This document shows positions 35,776-47,523 of a stretch of DNA of 64,000 nucleotides, piece by piece. The number at the start of each line of letters is the position of its first letter. Position 1 is the first letter of the stretch. The stretch lies in the NCBI RefSeq assembly GCF_020616155.1, contig NZ_CP085530.1, positions 2,517,501-2,581,500 on the forward strand, read 5' to 3'. Under the pieces are notes generated by a model. The model did not search any database. It was not told the origin of the DNA and saw only the letters and a program-made list of their open reading frames with translations. This DNA comes from Vogesella sp. XCS3 (GTDB lineage Bacteria; Pseudomonadota; Gammaproteobacteria; Burkholderiales; Chromobacteriaceae). A program made the translations under genes and the position numbers.

Positions 35776-37419
35776 TCAGGACTGCAGGGCCGCCTTGCGG
35801 GCTTTTTCGATGCTCTGGTTCACGTACCACTGCTGCGCGATGGACAGCAGGTTGTTCACTACCCAGTACAGCACCAGGCCGGCCGGGAAGAAGAAGAACA
35901 TCACCGAGAAGGCAATCGGCATGATCTTCATCATCTTGGCCTGCATCGGGTCGGCCGGTGGCGGGTTCAGGAAGGTCTGGGCAAACATGGTAATGGCCAT
36001 GATCAGCGGCAGCGCGTAGAACGGGTCCGGGCGCGCCAGATCGTGGATGTACAGCCATTCAGCCTGACGCAGCTCTACCGACGCCAGCAGCGCCCAGTAT
36101 AGGCCGATGAACACCGGAATCTGCACCAGCATAGGCAGGCAGCCGCCCAGCGGGTTCACTTTCTCGGTTTTGTACATTTCCATTACAGCTTGCTGGAACT
36201 TCATGCGGTCGTCGCCGTACTGCTGCTTCAGGTTTTCCAGACGCGGTGCCAGCACCTTCATCTTGGCCATGGAGCGGTAGGAGGCGGCGGTCAGCGGGTA
36301 GAACACAGCCTTCACGGTAAGGGTGAGCAGTACGATCGCCCAGCCCCAGTTGTTCACCAGTGCGTGCAGCTTGGTAAGCAGCCAGAACAGCGGCGAGGCA
36401 AAGATATGCACCATGCCGTAGTCTTTGGCCAGGTCCAGGCCTTCGGCGACTTTGGTCACGGTATTGTATTCCAGCGGGCCGGCGTACAGCGGCACGGTCA
36501 GCGAGGTGCTTTGGCCAGCGGCTACGGTCGGCACAGTCACCAGCGCGGCAGCCGAGTAGGCACCGTTTTTAGGCTCCAGCAGGAACTGGCAGCTTTGCGC
36601 GTTGGCACATACCGGCTTGCCTTCCAGCGGTTTCAGGATCCAGGCGCTACCGAAGTAGTGCTGCACCATGCCTACCCAGCCGTTGTCGGCGTTCTTGGCG
36701 TATTCGCCCTTGCCTTTGTCCAGATCGTCAAACTTCACCTTCTGGAACTTGGCATCGTGGGTATACACCGCCGGGCCGGTAAAGGTTTGTGCCATGCGGC
36801 CTTCGCCTTCCGGAGCCTTGCCGTCACGCAGCAGGCGGAAATAAGCGGTAGTGGACAGCGGGGTGGTACCACCGTTGACGATGTCGTAACGCACGTCGAT
36901 CAGGTAGCTACCCTTCTTGAAGGTGTACACCTTGCTTACCTGCACACCGTTGGCCGCAGGGGCGGTCAGTTTCACTTCTACCTTGTCGCCAGCCAGCTGG
37001 TACTCGGCTTTTTCGGCGGCAAACACGGTTTTGTGGGTAGGCAGGGCAGCGTTGCCGGCAGCGATCAGGCCGGTTTGTGCCACGTACAGGCGCTCACCCT
37101 TATCGGTGAACAGCTCGAAGCGCTTGGAGGCATCTACCGCGCCGTCGTGCTTCAGCAGCTGCAGGCTGCGCAGGTCGCCACCATTGGTGTCGATCTCGGC
37201 GCGCAGCACGTCGGTATTCACTACCACGCGCTGGCCTTTGACTGGCTTGGCACTGTCTGCCAGCTGGGCAGACGGTACGTCGGAATGGGGGGCTGCAGTG
37301 GCGGCAGCTTGTTGCTGCACAGCAGGCTTGGCGGGCGGCTTCGGCGCAAAGTATTCCTGCCACAGCAGCAGGATGCCGAAAGACAGCACGATAAAGATGA
37401 TCAGTCGTTTGGAGTCCAT
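35776..37419 (-). CDS. yidC: Membrane protein insertase YidC
   Basis: 547 residues, normal for Gram-negative YidC. Membrane helix 1 is [21 protein letters not shown]; the large periplasmic domain spans about residues 60-340; the conserved insertase core follows with [52 protein letters not shown] and [13 protein letters not shown]. It inserts and folds inner-membrane proteins alone or with Sec. It follows yidD by 17 bp. Confidence 0.97.
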   Translation of the reverse strand: MDSKRLIIFIVLSFGILLLWQEYFAPKPPAKPAVQQQAAATAAPHSDVPSAQLADSAKPVKGQRVVVNTDVLRAEIDTNGGDLRSLQLLKHDGAVDASKRFELFTDKGERLYVAQTGLIAAGNAALPTHKTVFAAEKAEYQLAGDKVEVKLTAPAANGVQVSKVYTFKKGSYLIDVRYDIVNGGTTPLSTTAYFRLLRDGKAPEGEGRMAQTFTGPAVYTHDAKFQKVKFDDLDKGKGEYAKNADNGWVGMVQHYFGSAWILKPLEGKPVCANAQSCQFLLEPKNGAYSAAALVTVPTVAAGQSTSLTVPLYAGPLEYNTVTKVAEGLDLAKDYGMVHIFASPLFWLLTKLHALVNNWGWAIVLLTLTVKAVFYPLTAASYRSMAKMKVLAPRLENLKQQYGDDRMKFQQAVMEMYKTEKVNPLGGCLPMLVQIPVFIGLYWALLASVELRQAEWLYIHDLARPDPFYALPLIMAITMFAQTFLNPPPADPMQAKMMKIMPIAFSVMFFFFPAGLVLYWVVNNLLSIAQQWYVNQSIEKARKAALQS

Positions 37420-37436
37420 CTCTCTTACCGGAAAGG

Positions 37437-37646
37437 TCAGGGAACCGGGTCATAACCGCTGCCGCCCCAAGGGTGGCAACGGCATATCCGTCGTGTCGCT
37501 AGCAGGCCGCCCTTGATGGCGCCGTGCTTTCTCAATGCTTCGATGGCGTAAGCCGAACAGGTGGGCTGATAACGGCAACGCGGTGGCAGCCAGGGGCTGA
37601 TCGCCAGCTGGTAAAAGCGCACCAGAAGAATCAAGAATTTCGACAT
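37437..37646 (-). CDS. yidD: Membrane protein insertion efficiency factor YidD
   Basis: 69 residues with the complete family signature: [33 protein letters not shown] and a [13 protein letters not shown] end. It assists YidC in membrane protein insertion. It overlaps the end of rnpA by 16 bp. Confidence 0.95.
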   Translation of the reverse strand: MSKFLILLVRFYQLAISPWLPPRCRYQPTCSAYAIEALRKHGAIKGGLLATRRICRCHPWGGSGYDPVP

Positions 37647-37984
37647 CGGGCTAGTTTAGCAAAGAGCGCAGCCAAAGCTGTGATTGCTTCGTGATATTCG
37701 TCGCGGTAATACGCCTGCCGGGAGCGGACAACAAAATCCATCGGTGGCAAAGCATGCTTGTTCAGGCGGAACCACTCGCGCACAGTGCGCTTGATGTAGT
37801 TACGGCGATTGGCACGCTTGGCTACCTTCTTGCCTACCACCAGGCCCAGGCGCGCATGCGCCAGGCCGTTGGGCCGGGCATACACCTGGAACAGGTTATT
37901 ACTGCGCGCGTTCCGCAAATGAAAAACGGATGAGAACTCATCCGTTTTTAAAAGCCGGTGCGCACGGCGAAATGTGTTGTCCAA
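37631..37984 (-). CDS. rnpA: Ribonuclease P protein component
   Basis: About 117 residues: [20 protein letters not shown], then the RNR motif [19 protein letters not shown] that binds RNase P RNA. The most fitting start is TTG at 37984, five bases after the rpmH stop; upstream in-frame codons would overlap rpmH heavily and add residues unlike RnpA. It matures tRNA 5' ends together with the rnpB RNA. Confidence 0.9.
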   Translation of the reverse strand: MDNTFRRAHRLLKTDEFSSVFHLRNARSNNLFQVYARPNGLAHARLGLVVGKKVAKRANRRNYIKRTVREWFRLNKHALPPMDFVVRSRQAYYRDEYHEAITALAALFAKLARCRNS

Positions 37985-37988
37985 GCGA

Positions 37989-38123
37989 TTAAACGGCCAG
38001 ACGCTTGCGACCTTTAGCGCGACGGGCGGCCAGAACGGCACGACCACCACGGGTCTTGGAGCGAACGAGGAAGCCGTGAGTACGCTTGCGGCGGGTAGTA
38101 GAAGGCTGGTAAGTACGTTTCAT
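37989..38123 (-). CDS. rpmH: 50S ribosomal protein L34
   Basis: 44 residues, [20 protein letters not shown] to [11 protein letters not shown], the universal bL34 sequence; an upstream longer frame is not part of the protein. It is the first gene of the leftward operon away from dnaA. Confidence 0.97.
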   Translation of the reverse strand: MKRTYQPSTTRRKRTHGFLVRSKTRGGRAVLAARRAKGRKRLAV

Positions 38124-38523
38124 GATGAAGTTTTCCTGTTTCGAAACGGAAATAAACGCGTGATTACACAGATAAATCCATGTTTTGTCAACCTTTGCCG
38201 CCCGGAAGCACCGTAATAGCCTACAGGCAGCGCGGGAAAGCACACATTATAGAGACACAACAGCCCGCCCATGGTGGGTAAAGCGCTGTACAAATTTTTT
38301 GCAGCGCTGTGGATAACTTTGCGCAAAAGCCGTAGAATAGCCAGCTGAAAACCTGCCTGTTGCCGTGCCCAATAAAAGCGAATCCCCAGCACGGCTACCT
38401 GATACAGGCAAGGCTAGCCAGCCCAACCCAACAATGACTGCCGGTGCCGCTTGCCGTCAGCCACTCCCGCCGCCCCCTGACCAGCTGTCCGTTTGCGGCG
38501 GGATTTTGTTTTTAATGACTTTG
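38124..38523. other. rpmH-dnaA intergenic region, probable replication origin
   Basis: About 400 bp between divergent rpmH and dnaA, the usual betaproteobacterial origin site. One perfect DnaA box, TGTGGATAA (TTATCCACA on the other strand), lies at 38308-38316 beside an AT-rich patch (AAATTTTTTGC). Other boxes could not be recognised by eye, so the origin call rests mostly on gene order. Promoters for both operons must lie here. Confidence 0.5.
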
Positions 38524-39969
38524 ATGACTGAACCGGAACACTTCTGGGCCACGTGCCTGACGCGTCTGGAGGAAGAACTTTCCTCGCAGCAATTCAATAC
38601 CTGGATCCGCCCTCTGGCCGCCGAGCCGACAGAGGAGGCACTGGTATTGTACGCACCCAACCGTTTCATCCTGCAGTTCATCAAAGACCGCTTCCTGGCG
38701 CGTATTGAAGAGCTGGCCATCGAGCTGCTGGGCGAAACGCCGGTAGAGCTGCGCATCGGCGCGCCCGCTGGTGCCACCCCGGCCCCGGTCACCCCGCCCA
38801 AAGCCACCCCGCGTGGCCAGGGCAACGCACCTGCGGCCAACCCTGCCGCCAGCGACAGCAAAACCGACAGCCGCCCGGCCAGCAACCCCAGCATCGCCGC
38901 CAGCCCCAAGCAAACCGCGCTGAAAGCCATTGGCGGTGGCCACGAAAGTACCCGCCTGAACCCGGCGTTTACCTTTGACACCCTGGTAACCGGTAAAGGT
39001 AACCAGCTGGCGCGCGCCGCCGCGCTGCAAATTGCCGAAAACCCGGGCGACCCGGCCTACAACCCGCTGTTTGTGTACGGTGGCGTGGGCCTGGGTAAGA
39101 CCCACTTGATACAAGCCATCGGCAACCACGTTTATCAGAAAAACCCGCAGGCCAAGATTCGTTACATCCACGCCGAACGCTACGTAGCCGACATCATGCG
39201 CGCCTACCAGCACAAGGCCTTTGACGAGTTCAAGCGCTACTACCACAGCCTGGACCTGCTGCTGATCGACGACATCCAGTTTTTTGCCGGCAAAAACCGC
39301 ACGCAAGAAGAATTCTTCTATGCCTTTAACGCGCTGATCGAGGGCGGCAAGCAGGTGATCATGACCTGCGACAGCTACCCCAAGCAGATAGAAGGCATGG
39401 AAGAGCGCCTGATTTCGCGCTTTAGCTGGGGCCTGACGGTAGAAATCCAGCCGCCGGAGCTGGAAATGCGCGTGGCCATTCTGATGAAAAAGGCCGAAGC
39501 CGATAACACCAAGCTGGACCACAACGTGGCCTTCTTCATTGCCCAGAACGTGCGCAGCAACGTGCGCGAGCTGGAAGGTGCCCTGAAGCGCGTGGTGGCC
39601 TATGCCCGCTTTACCAGCCAGCCCATTACCATGGAGCTGGTGAAAGAAGCGCTGAAAGACATTCTGGCCGCCGGTAACCGCCAGGTCACCGTGGACGCCA
39701 TCCAGAAAACGGTGGCCGAGTACTACAAGATCAAGCTGTCCGACATGCACAGCAAAAAGCGCAGCCGCGATATCGCGCGCCCGCGCCAGGTCGCCATGGC
39801 GCTAGCCAAAGAGCTGACCTCGCTGAGCCTGCCGAACATTGGCGACGCCTTTGGCGGCCGCGACCACACCACCGTGCTGCACGCCTGCAAAACCATTGCA
39901 GAAATGCGCGGTAGTGACGCGGACATCGCCCACGATTACGATACGCTGCTATCCATGCTGCGTAACTGA
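38524..39969 (+). CDS. dnaA: Chromosomal replication initiator DnaA
   Basis: 481 residues from ATG 38524; an ATG at 38515 is equally possible and the upstream frame to 38365 is not. Domain I HFWATCLTRLEEELSSQQF is followed by a Pro/Ala/Ser-rich linker with a copy of the window repeat. The AAA+ core has GGVGLGKTHL (near residue 186) and LLIDDIQFFAGK, and domain IV has the DnaA signature DHTTVLHACKTI. It melts the origin and loads the helicase. dnaN starts 38 bp later. Confidence 0.97.
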   Translation: MTEPEHFWATCLTRLEEELSSQQFNTWIRPLAAEPTEEALVLYAPNRFILQFIKDRFLARIEELAIELLGETPVELRIGAPAGATPAPVTPPKATPRGQGNAPAANPAASDSKTDSRPASNPSIAASPKQTALKAIGGGHESTRLNPAFTFDTLVTGKGNQLARAAALQIAENPGDPAYNPLFVYGGVGLGKTHLIQAIGNHVYQKNPQAKIRYIHAERYVADIMRAYQHKAFDEFKRYYHSLDLLLIDDIQFFAGKNRTQEEFFYAFNALIEGGKQVIMTCDSYPKQIEGMEERLISRFSWGLTVEIQPPELEMRVAILMKKAEADNTKLDHNVAFFIAQNVRSNVRELEGALKRVVAYARFTSQPITMELVKEALKDILAAGNRQVTVDAIQKTVAEYYKIKLSDMHSKKRSRDIARPRQVAMALAKELTSLSLPNIGDAFGGRDHTTVLHACKTIAEMRGSDADIAHDYDTLLSMLRN

Positions 39970-40007
39970 ACCTTTTCATAACGACCTGTAACCCCGGGAG
40001 TCCGCAC

Positions 40008-41114
40008 ATGCTGATTCTGCAAGCCGAACGCGATGCACTGCTCAAACCCCTGCTGGCTGTGACCGGCATCGTAGAGCGTCGCCACACCCTGCCTATCCTC
40101 TCCAACGTACTGATCGAGAAAAAGGCAGACGCGGTAAGCTTTCTGGCCACCGACCTGGAAATCCAGATCACCACGGCCAGCCCCGACGACATCGCCGGCG
40201 AAGCCTTCCGCCTGACTACCTCGGCCAAAAAGCTGCAGGACATCCTGCGCGCGATCCCCGACAAAACCACCGTTACGCTGGAACAGCAAGACGGCCGCCT
40301 GATGCTGAAAGCCGGCAAAAGCCGCTTCAACCTGCAAACCCTGCCGGCGGACGACTTTCCGCTGCTGTCGGCCGCCAGCGCCGCCGAAGCCAGCTTCAGC
40401 CTGGCCCAGCGCGACCTGAAGCGCCTGATCGCCCAGGTACAGTACGCCATGGCCGTGCAGGACATCCGCTACTACCTGAACGGCCTGCTGCTGCAAACCG
40501 AAGGCAACCAGGTACGCCTGATCGCCACCGACGGCCACCGCCTGGCTTTTGCCAGCGCCGAGATTGCGGCCAACCTGGCCAAGAGCGAAGTGATCCTGCC
40601 GCGCAAAACCATCGTAGAGCTGTACAAGCTGCTGCAGGATAGCGACGAGCAGATCAACGTGGAGCTGCTGTCCAACCAGGTGCGCTTCAGCTTTGGCAGC
40701 ACCGTGATCATCAGCAAAATCGTGGACGGCAAGTTCCCCGACTACAACCGCGTGATCCCGCTGGACAACAACAACATCTTCCTGCTGGAACGCGTTACCT
40801 TCCTGCAGGCCCTGCAACGCGCAGCCATCCTGGCCAACGAGAAATTCCGCGGCGTACGGCTGGTACTGCGCCCGGGCACCATGTCCATCCTGTGTACCAA
40901 CAGCGAGCAGGAAGAAGCCGAAGAAGAGCTGGAAATCGCCTACCAGGGCGCCGAGCTGGAAATCGGTTTCAACATCAACTACCTGCTGGACGTGCTGACC
41001 AACCTGCCGGCTGAAACCGTGCAGCTCGCCTTTGGCGACGCCGTACGCGCCGTGCTGGTAACCATCCCGGACAACGCAACCTTCAAATACGTTGTGATGC
41101 CAATGCGCATCTGA
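40008..41114 (+). CDS. dnaN: DNA polymerase III beta subunit (sliding clamp)
   Basis: 368 residues, standard clamp length: LLKPLLAVTGIVERRHTLPILSNVLI near the start, RLIATDGHRLAFA in the middle, and VVMPMRI at the end. It forms the ring that tethers DNA polymerase III. GGGAG sits ten bases before the ATG. It follows dnaA closely and is probably co-transcribed. Confidence 0.97.
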   Translation: MLILQAERDALLKPLLAVTGIVERRHTLPILSNVLIEKKADAVSFLATDLEIQITTASPDDIAGEAFRLTTSAKKLQDILRAIPDKTTVTLEQQDGRLMLKAGKSRFNLQTLPADDFPLLSAASAAEASFSLAQRDLKRLIAQVQYAMAVQDIRYYLNGLLLQTEGNQVRLIATDGHRLAFASAEIAANLAKSEVILPRKTIVELYKLLQDSDEQINVELLSNQVRFSFGSTVIISKIVDGKFPDYNRVIPLDNNNIFLLERVTFLQALQRAAILANEKFRGVRLVLRPGTMSILCTNSEQEEAEEELEIAYQGAELEIGFNINYLLDVLTNLPAETVQLAFGDAVRAVLVTIPDNATFKYVVMPMRI

Positions 41115-41164
41115 CACCCGCCTGCCCTGCCCCGTGCAGGGCCAGCGGCGGCGGCCACCAGCCT

Positions 41165-43614
<2,450 letters not shown>

Positions 43615-44140
43615 TTTTGTAGGATCCCATGAATATCTAGATATTTCCCACTTTTCTAGATTTTTGGGATACAGCTCACTGTACTCAGCTTAGCAAATGG
43701 CCTCCAGGTTTGGAGGCCATTTTTCATTTCTAGGAACAAATGATATTTGCAGTTATGGGGACTGTGAGCTTGTTTGTTGTGCTTAGCAATCTGCCCACCT
43801 CTCTCAATTACCTGCACCAGACGTCGGTTTTCTGCCTTCAGAAAGATGTAAACACACTTCATTTCAGCGGTATAGATTAAGATTTTTCTCCAACGATAGG
43901 TGTCAGAATACGCTGGTCTCCCAGTGATGAGGTTTGCCTGAGAGTTGCTGATAAGCATAGACACAGTCATAACGTTTGCTTGATTGGAGTCTGCGACATG
44001 GCTACAGCTTGTCAAATTATTAGAAATTATGATATTAGGGTGTTGAGTGTTTTTCTGTAGTAGCGTTACCCAACGGTCTTGAATACCCTGATAAACACAG
44101 TCAGCTTCTGCCGCCCTATTGGAACCTCATCGAGAGCAAG
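43615..44140. other. Non-coding left edge of the accessory island
   Basis: 526 bp where base composition drops sharply after gyrB. It contains a 14-bp palindrome AATATCTAGATATT (43632-43645), the gyrB terminator, and an open frame on the minus strand (43656-44015) that runs through the terminator hairpin and is not credible. No integrase gene, tRNA or attachment site was seen. Confidence 0.6.
43695..43724 (+). terminator. Terminator downstream of gyrB
   Basis: Perfect 12-bp stem AAATGGCCTCCA / TGGAGGCCATTT with a four-base loop, running into TTTTT. It is 80 bp past the gyrB stop and marks the end of the core operon. Confidence 0.8.
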
Positions 44141-44995
44141 ATGCCCATCTTCATTAGCTACTCACATAAAGACAAAGAGTTCGTCGACAAGCTCACTATG
44201 CAACTCGTACAGCGTAACGTCAATGTTTGGCTAGATCGCTGGGAGCTAGCAGTCGGTGATTCAATCATTGATCGCGTGCAAGAAGCCGTCGACGGCGCTA
44301 GCGCATTGTTGGTAATTCTTTCGAAAGCATCTACTGGGTCAGAGTGGTGCAAAAAGGAACTTTCCGCAGGTCTTCTTCGGGAGCTGGAGGAGAGGCGCGT
44401 CGTTGTGATGCCGGTAATGCTAGAAGACTGCGATGTACCAGTGTTCGCACGCGGGAAAATGTTTGCTGACTTTCGTACAGACTTCGATGATGGACTTCGC
44501 AGTATTTCTGAAGGCGTTGCAAAAGTTACAAACTCTGCGATGGCCAGAGCTAAGGAACCTGACTTCAACACTGATTGGTCAATCGATTGGGGGTTTCGTG
44601 CTGGACAGCTCTCAATGATGATTACTTATTTACAAATTCCATCTAACTACCCTTACTCGTGTTTAACTACTGTAGAGATAGTTGGTAGTAAAACTGCAAG
44701 CGAGATTTTTCAGAAAATCAGTAAGGAAAGCCATCCTGACTTTGCTAAGCTACATGTTGTGAAGCTTATCGTCTCTTTCTTTGATAAATTCGGCGAAATG
44801 AAAGCATTGCTCTCTGATGAAAAGTCGAAAATTAAATTACTTGAAATCAAGGGACCAGAGCTACGGGAAAGCTATAATCTTCGCATAATGACTCGGCGAC
44901 TAGGCGAAGATACGGGGCGAGATGTACTAATTCATGTAAGCTCTCTCGTTCGATATACTCTGCAACATATGGCCTCAGTTCTTCGTGGAAAATAA
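44141..44995 (+). CDS. TIR-domain protein, putative antiphage effector
   Basis: 284 residues. The N-terminal TIR domain (about 1-130) has FISYSHKDKEFVDKL, VWLDRWELAVGD and SEWCKKEL, where Glu73 matches the catalytic glutamate of NAD-cleaving TIR domains. The C-terminal half (about 140-284) matches no family I know; it is mostly helical with several Lys/Glu-rich segments. Bacterial TIR proteins are commonly NAD-depleting defence effectors, as in Thoeris or TIR-based CBASS. The next genes in the same direction are a GHKL ATPase and a Rossmann protein, 174 bp on. Base composition is AT-rich relative to gyrB. Confidence 0.82.
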   Translation: MPIFISYSHKDKEFVDKLTMQLVQRNVNVWLDRWELAVGDSIIDRVQEAVDGASALLVILSKASTGSEWCKKELSAGLLRELEERRVVVMPVMLEDCDVPVFARGKMFADFRTDFDDGLRSISEGVAKVTNSAMARAKEPDFNTDWSIDWGFRAGQLSMMITYLQIPSNYPYSCLTTVEIVGSKTASEIFQKISKESHPDFAKLHVVKLIVSFFDKFGEMKALLSDEKSKIKLLEIKGPELRESYNLRIMTRRLGEDTGRDVLIHVSSLVRYTLQHMASVLRGK

Positions 44996-45169
44996 TATTG
45001 GCCTAACAACATAATAAACTATTGCGGATATTTCTGCATTCGAGAGAAATTAATATTTCTCTGAGATGCAAAATTATTATTTTAAAATAAAGCCAGTTCG
45101 CTTTATTGCGAATCAGCTTATATTTACAATTTTGCATATTATTATGAATCTAAAATTAGGAGCTTGGGG

Positions 45170-46459
45170 ATGACCGAAAATAAAATAAATGCACGTCCGA
45201 CCAAAGAATTTTTTATTCACATGTTGACACGTGACATTGCAACAGATAGAGCGATACTAGATTTAATTGATAATAGCATTGATGCCGGAAACTCAAATTC
45301 AATTGAAAATCCAAGTATTGCGATAGTCGCAAATAGGGATGTGTTTTCAATTCATGACAATTGCGGGGGGCTTGATTTAGAAACAGCTAAGACGTATGCA
45401 TTTAGATTTGGCCGATCAGCAAGTAACCCTCAAACCCCTAACTCTGTTGGGCAGTTTGGGGTCGGCATGAAAAGAACTCTTTTCAAAATTGCTGATGAAT
45501 TTTACGTAGAATCGATGTGCAACAATATTGCATATCGTGTATCTGTTAATGTAAATGAATGGTTAGAAGAAGAAGGTGAATGGGAGTTTTCGTTCAACCT
45601 TCTCGATAAGCACGACCTTACCGAAGGCCAGACAACTATTGTTGTAACGCACATTAAACCAGAAGCCGTTGATCTACTTGATGATCCGTCATTTCTTAAT
45701 AGACTGGAAAATGAAATTTCTGAAGCTTATTTCAAACAACTTCATGACGGGCTAGAGATAAAAATTAATGACCGTCAAATAAAATCTAATGATATTTTTA
45801 TCAAAAAATCGGATGATTTAGGGTATATAAAAACAAGCTTTTTACTTCATGATGTAAATGTAACTATAACTTGCGGCATTGCAGATCGAGATAAAGAAGA
45901 TGGTGGCTGGTATGTTGTTTGCAACGGACGACTTGTTGCTGCCGCGAATCAAACATCTGCTACCGGGTGGGGACAAAATGGAGTGCCTAAGTATCATGCC
46001 GACTATGCATTCTTTCGTGGATTAATTGAATTTTCAAGCGCTGACTCTTCTAAACTTCCGTGGACAACCACGAAAACAGGTGTTGACCAAGATAGCAAAA
46101 TCTATAAAGCCGCTCTACATCATATGAGCACGCACATGAAGACTGTTATTGCATTTTTACGCGAAAGAGCTCAAGAAACAAACTTTCTCACCGAAGGGAA
46201 GATTTCAAATGCACCTCTTCAAAATGCAATCGAACAGGCTCATGTGATTCGAATTTATGACGCTGTAAATACAGACGTATTCATTAGACCGGAAAGGCTT
46301 CTACCTGCCGGTGAAGATCGAACTACATCATCAATTCAATATTCTGTTCCAGTTAAAAAATTAGATATAGCAAAAGAAAAGTTAGGAGTAACGACAGCGC
46401 GCGAAGTGGGCGAAATGACTTTTAATTACTATTTTTCTTATGAGTGCGAAGATGAGTAA
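45170..46459 (+). CDS. GHKL-ATPase protein (MutL/Hsp90/MORC-like)
   Basis: 429 residues from ATG 45170, seven bases after AGGAG; a TTG six bases upstream is less likely. The Bergerat ATP-binding fold is plain: N-box ILDLIDNSIDAG (residues 29-40, Asn35 for magnesium), DNCGGLD (63-69) and the lid GQFGVGMKRTLFKIA (94-108). The second half (YVVCNGRLVAAANQ and the LPWTTTKTGVDQDS loop) resembles the transducer part of GHKL machines. The gene overlaps the next by 20 bp, so both products are made together. A defence role is inferred from the island, not proved. Confidence 0.78.
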   Translation: MTENKINARPTKEFFIHMLTRDIATDRAILDLIDNSIDAGNSNSIENPSIAIVANRDVFSIHDNCGGLDLETAKTYAFRFGRSASNPQTPNSVGQFGVGMKRTLFKIADEFYVESMCNNIAYRVSVNVNEWLEEEGEWEFSFNLLDKHDLTEGQTTIVVTHIKPEAVDLLDDPSFLNRLENEISEAYFKQLHDGLEIKINDRQIKSNDIFIKKSDDLGYIKTSFLLHDVNVTITCGIADRDKEDGGWYVVCNGRLVAAANQTSATGWGQNGVPKYHADYAFFRGLIEFSSADSSKLPWTTTKTGVDQDSKIYKAALHHMSTHMKTVIAFLRERAQETNFLTEGKISNAPLQNAIEQAHVIRIYDAVNTDVFIRPERLLPAGEDRTTSSIQYSVPVKKLDIAKEKLGVTTAREVGEMTFNYYFSYECEDE

Positions 46460-47408
46460 CTCAGGACGAAAAATCAATTATTCAATTAGGCCCGCAAAAA
46501 ATATTGAACGAAAAATGATGCGGGATATGTTCTTAAGACTCAGGGAGTTTAATCGCCTTGAAGACTATTCCTACGTTGGGTTCGGATCGAAATATTTTAC
46601 CGATTTTATTGTTTTTCATAAAATACTAAATATTTCCAAGATGATCAGTATAGAGTCTGACGTTAACAATAGAAAAAGATATGAATTTAATAAACCATAT
46701 TCATGCATTACCATGCAATGGGGAAAATCAACAGAAGTAATACCGAAAATAATATCGGAAAATAAAAAATCAATATACTGGCTGGATTACGATGATGTTT
46801 TTCAGAGCTATATGCTTAGTGATGCAGCCATACTTTCTGAGCAATTGGAATCAGGAAGTTTTTTTTGCGCCAGTTTTAATTGCGAACCATTTGTTCCACA
46901 AGATGCGAGCGAAGATGAAATTAGAAACAAGCTTGTGGATATGGTCGGAAAAGACTACGTCGGGAGCTCAATTGAAACTAGAGGATGGCAAAAATCTACA
47001 AGAATTGCTGTTTTTTTGAAAAATTGCTTAAAGCAGAAAATTGAACATGTGCTAAAAAACAGAAATTTATCTCTTGGAGATAATGAAAAACTGCAAATTT
47101 CGCAGGAACTATTTTTCATTTATGCAGATGGCGCCAACATGGCAACTGTCGGCTTCTTTTTTTACACAAAAGAAGATGAAAATAAATATCAAAACTGTGG
47201 ATTTTCTGATTTTTACTTCAATAAAAATGGTGATGAACCATTTTTAATAAAAACACCAAATTTTACTATCAAGGAGATAAGGCACTTAATGGAGAAAAGA
47301 CCTGATCTTTCAGGGATAAATTATCAAGTATTTACTCAAAAAGATGTGGAAGAACTTTGGGAGAATTACAGATACTTCCCCGGATTTTCTGAGGTAGAGT
47401 CGTTCTGA
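46440..47408 (+). CDS. Rossmann-fold, methyltransferase-like partner of the GHKL protein
   Basis: 322 residues. Segments resemble a class I methyltransferase core: YVGFGSKYFTDFIVF at the first loop (residues 45-59), MISIES with Glu72 at the end of strand 2, and SIYWLDYDDVF with Asp116 after strand 4. No catalytic signature for DNA, RNA or protein methylation was seen, so the activity is open. It begins inside the end of the GHKL gene (second ATG at 46452), a sign of a tight pair. It ends only 19 bp before the transposon remnant. Confidence 0.6.
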   Translation: MSAKMSNSGRKINYSIRPAKNIERKMMRDMFLRLREFNRLEDYSYVGFGSKYFTDFIVFHKILNISKMISIESDVNNRKRYEFNKPYSCITMQWGKSTEVIPKIISENKKSIYWLDYDDVFQSYMLSDAAILSEQLESGSFFCASFNCEPFVPQDASEDEIRNKLVDMVGKDYVGSSIETRGWQKSTRIAVFLKNCLKQKIEHVLKNRNLSLGDNEKLQISQELFFIYADGANMATVGFFFYTKEDENKYQNCGFSDFYFNKNGDEPFLIKTPNFTIKEIRHLMEKRPDLSGINYQVFTQKDVEELWENYRYFPGFSEVESF

Positions 47409-47426
47409 ATATTTTCTCATTAGATT

Positions 47427-47523
47427 GGCTTTGTTGCATAATCCCATAGCTGGATGAGCTTTCTCCACCCCTGGGTGAGAGTTCCATGCCATGTGTCTAT
47501 TGGTATGGGTTTGTGCAACAAAG
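47427..47523. mobile_element. Left part of a 99-bp IS remnant (MITE-like), interrupted by an IS
   Basis: Starts GGCTTTGTTGCATAA, nearly the terminal repeat of the neighbouring IS, and its right end (TTTGTGCAACAAAG) is split by that IS; the last two bases (CC) lie at 48569-48570. Joined, the element is 99 bp with inverted ends and no coding capacity, so it looks like a MITE or deletion derivative of the same IS family. Confidence 0.65.
47515..47523 (+). repeat. 9-bp target duplication, left copy
   Basis: GCAACAAAG, identical to 48560-48568 on the other side of the IS. Nine base pairs is the duplication length of the IS903 group. Confidence 0.8.

Noticed and set aside
43656..44015. 119-codon open frame on the minus strand after gyrB
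   Set aside because: It runs through the gyrB terminator hairpin, has no ribosome-binding site and no family resemblance, and lies in AT-rich non-coding sequence.
44141..44995. Thoeris ThsB assignment for the TIR protein
   Set aside because: No ThsA-like SIR2 or Macro-domain effector gene is beside it, and its neighbours are GHKL and Rossmann proteins.
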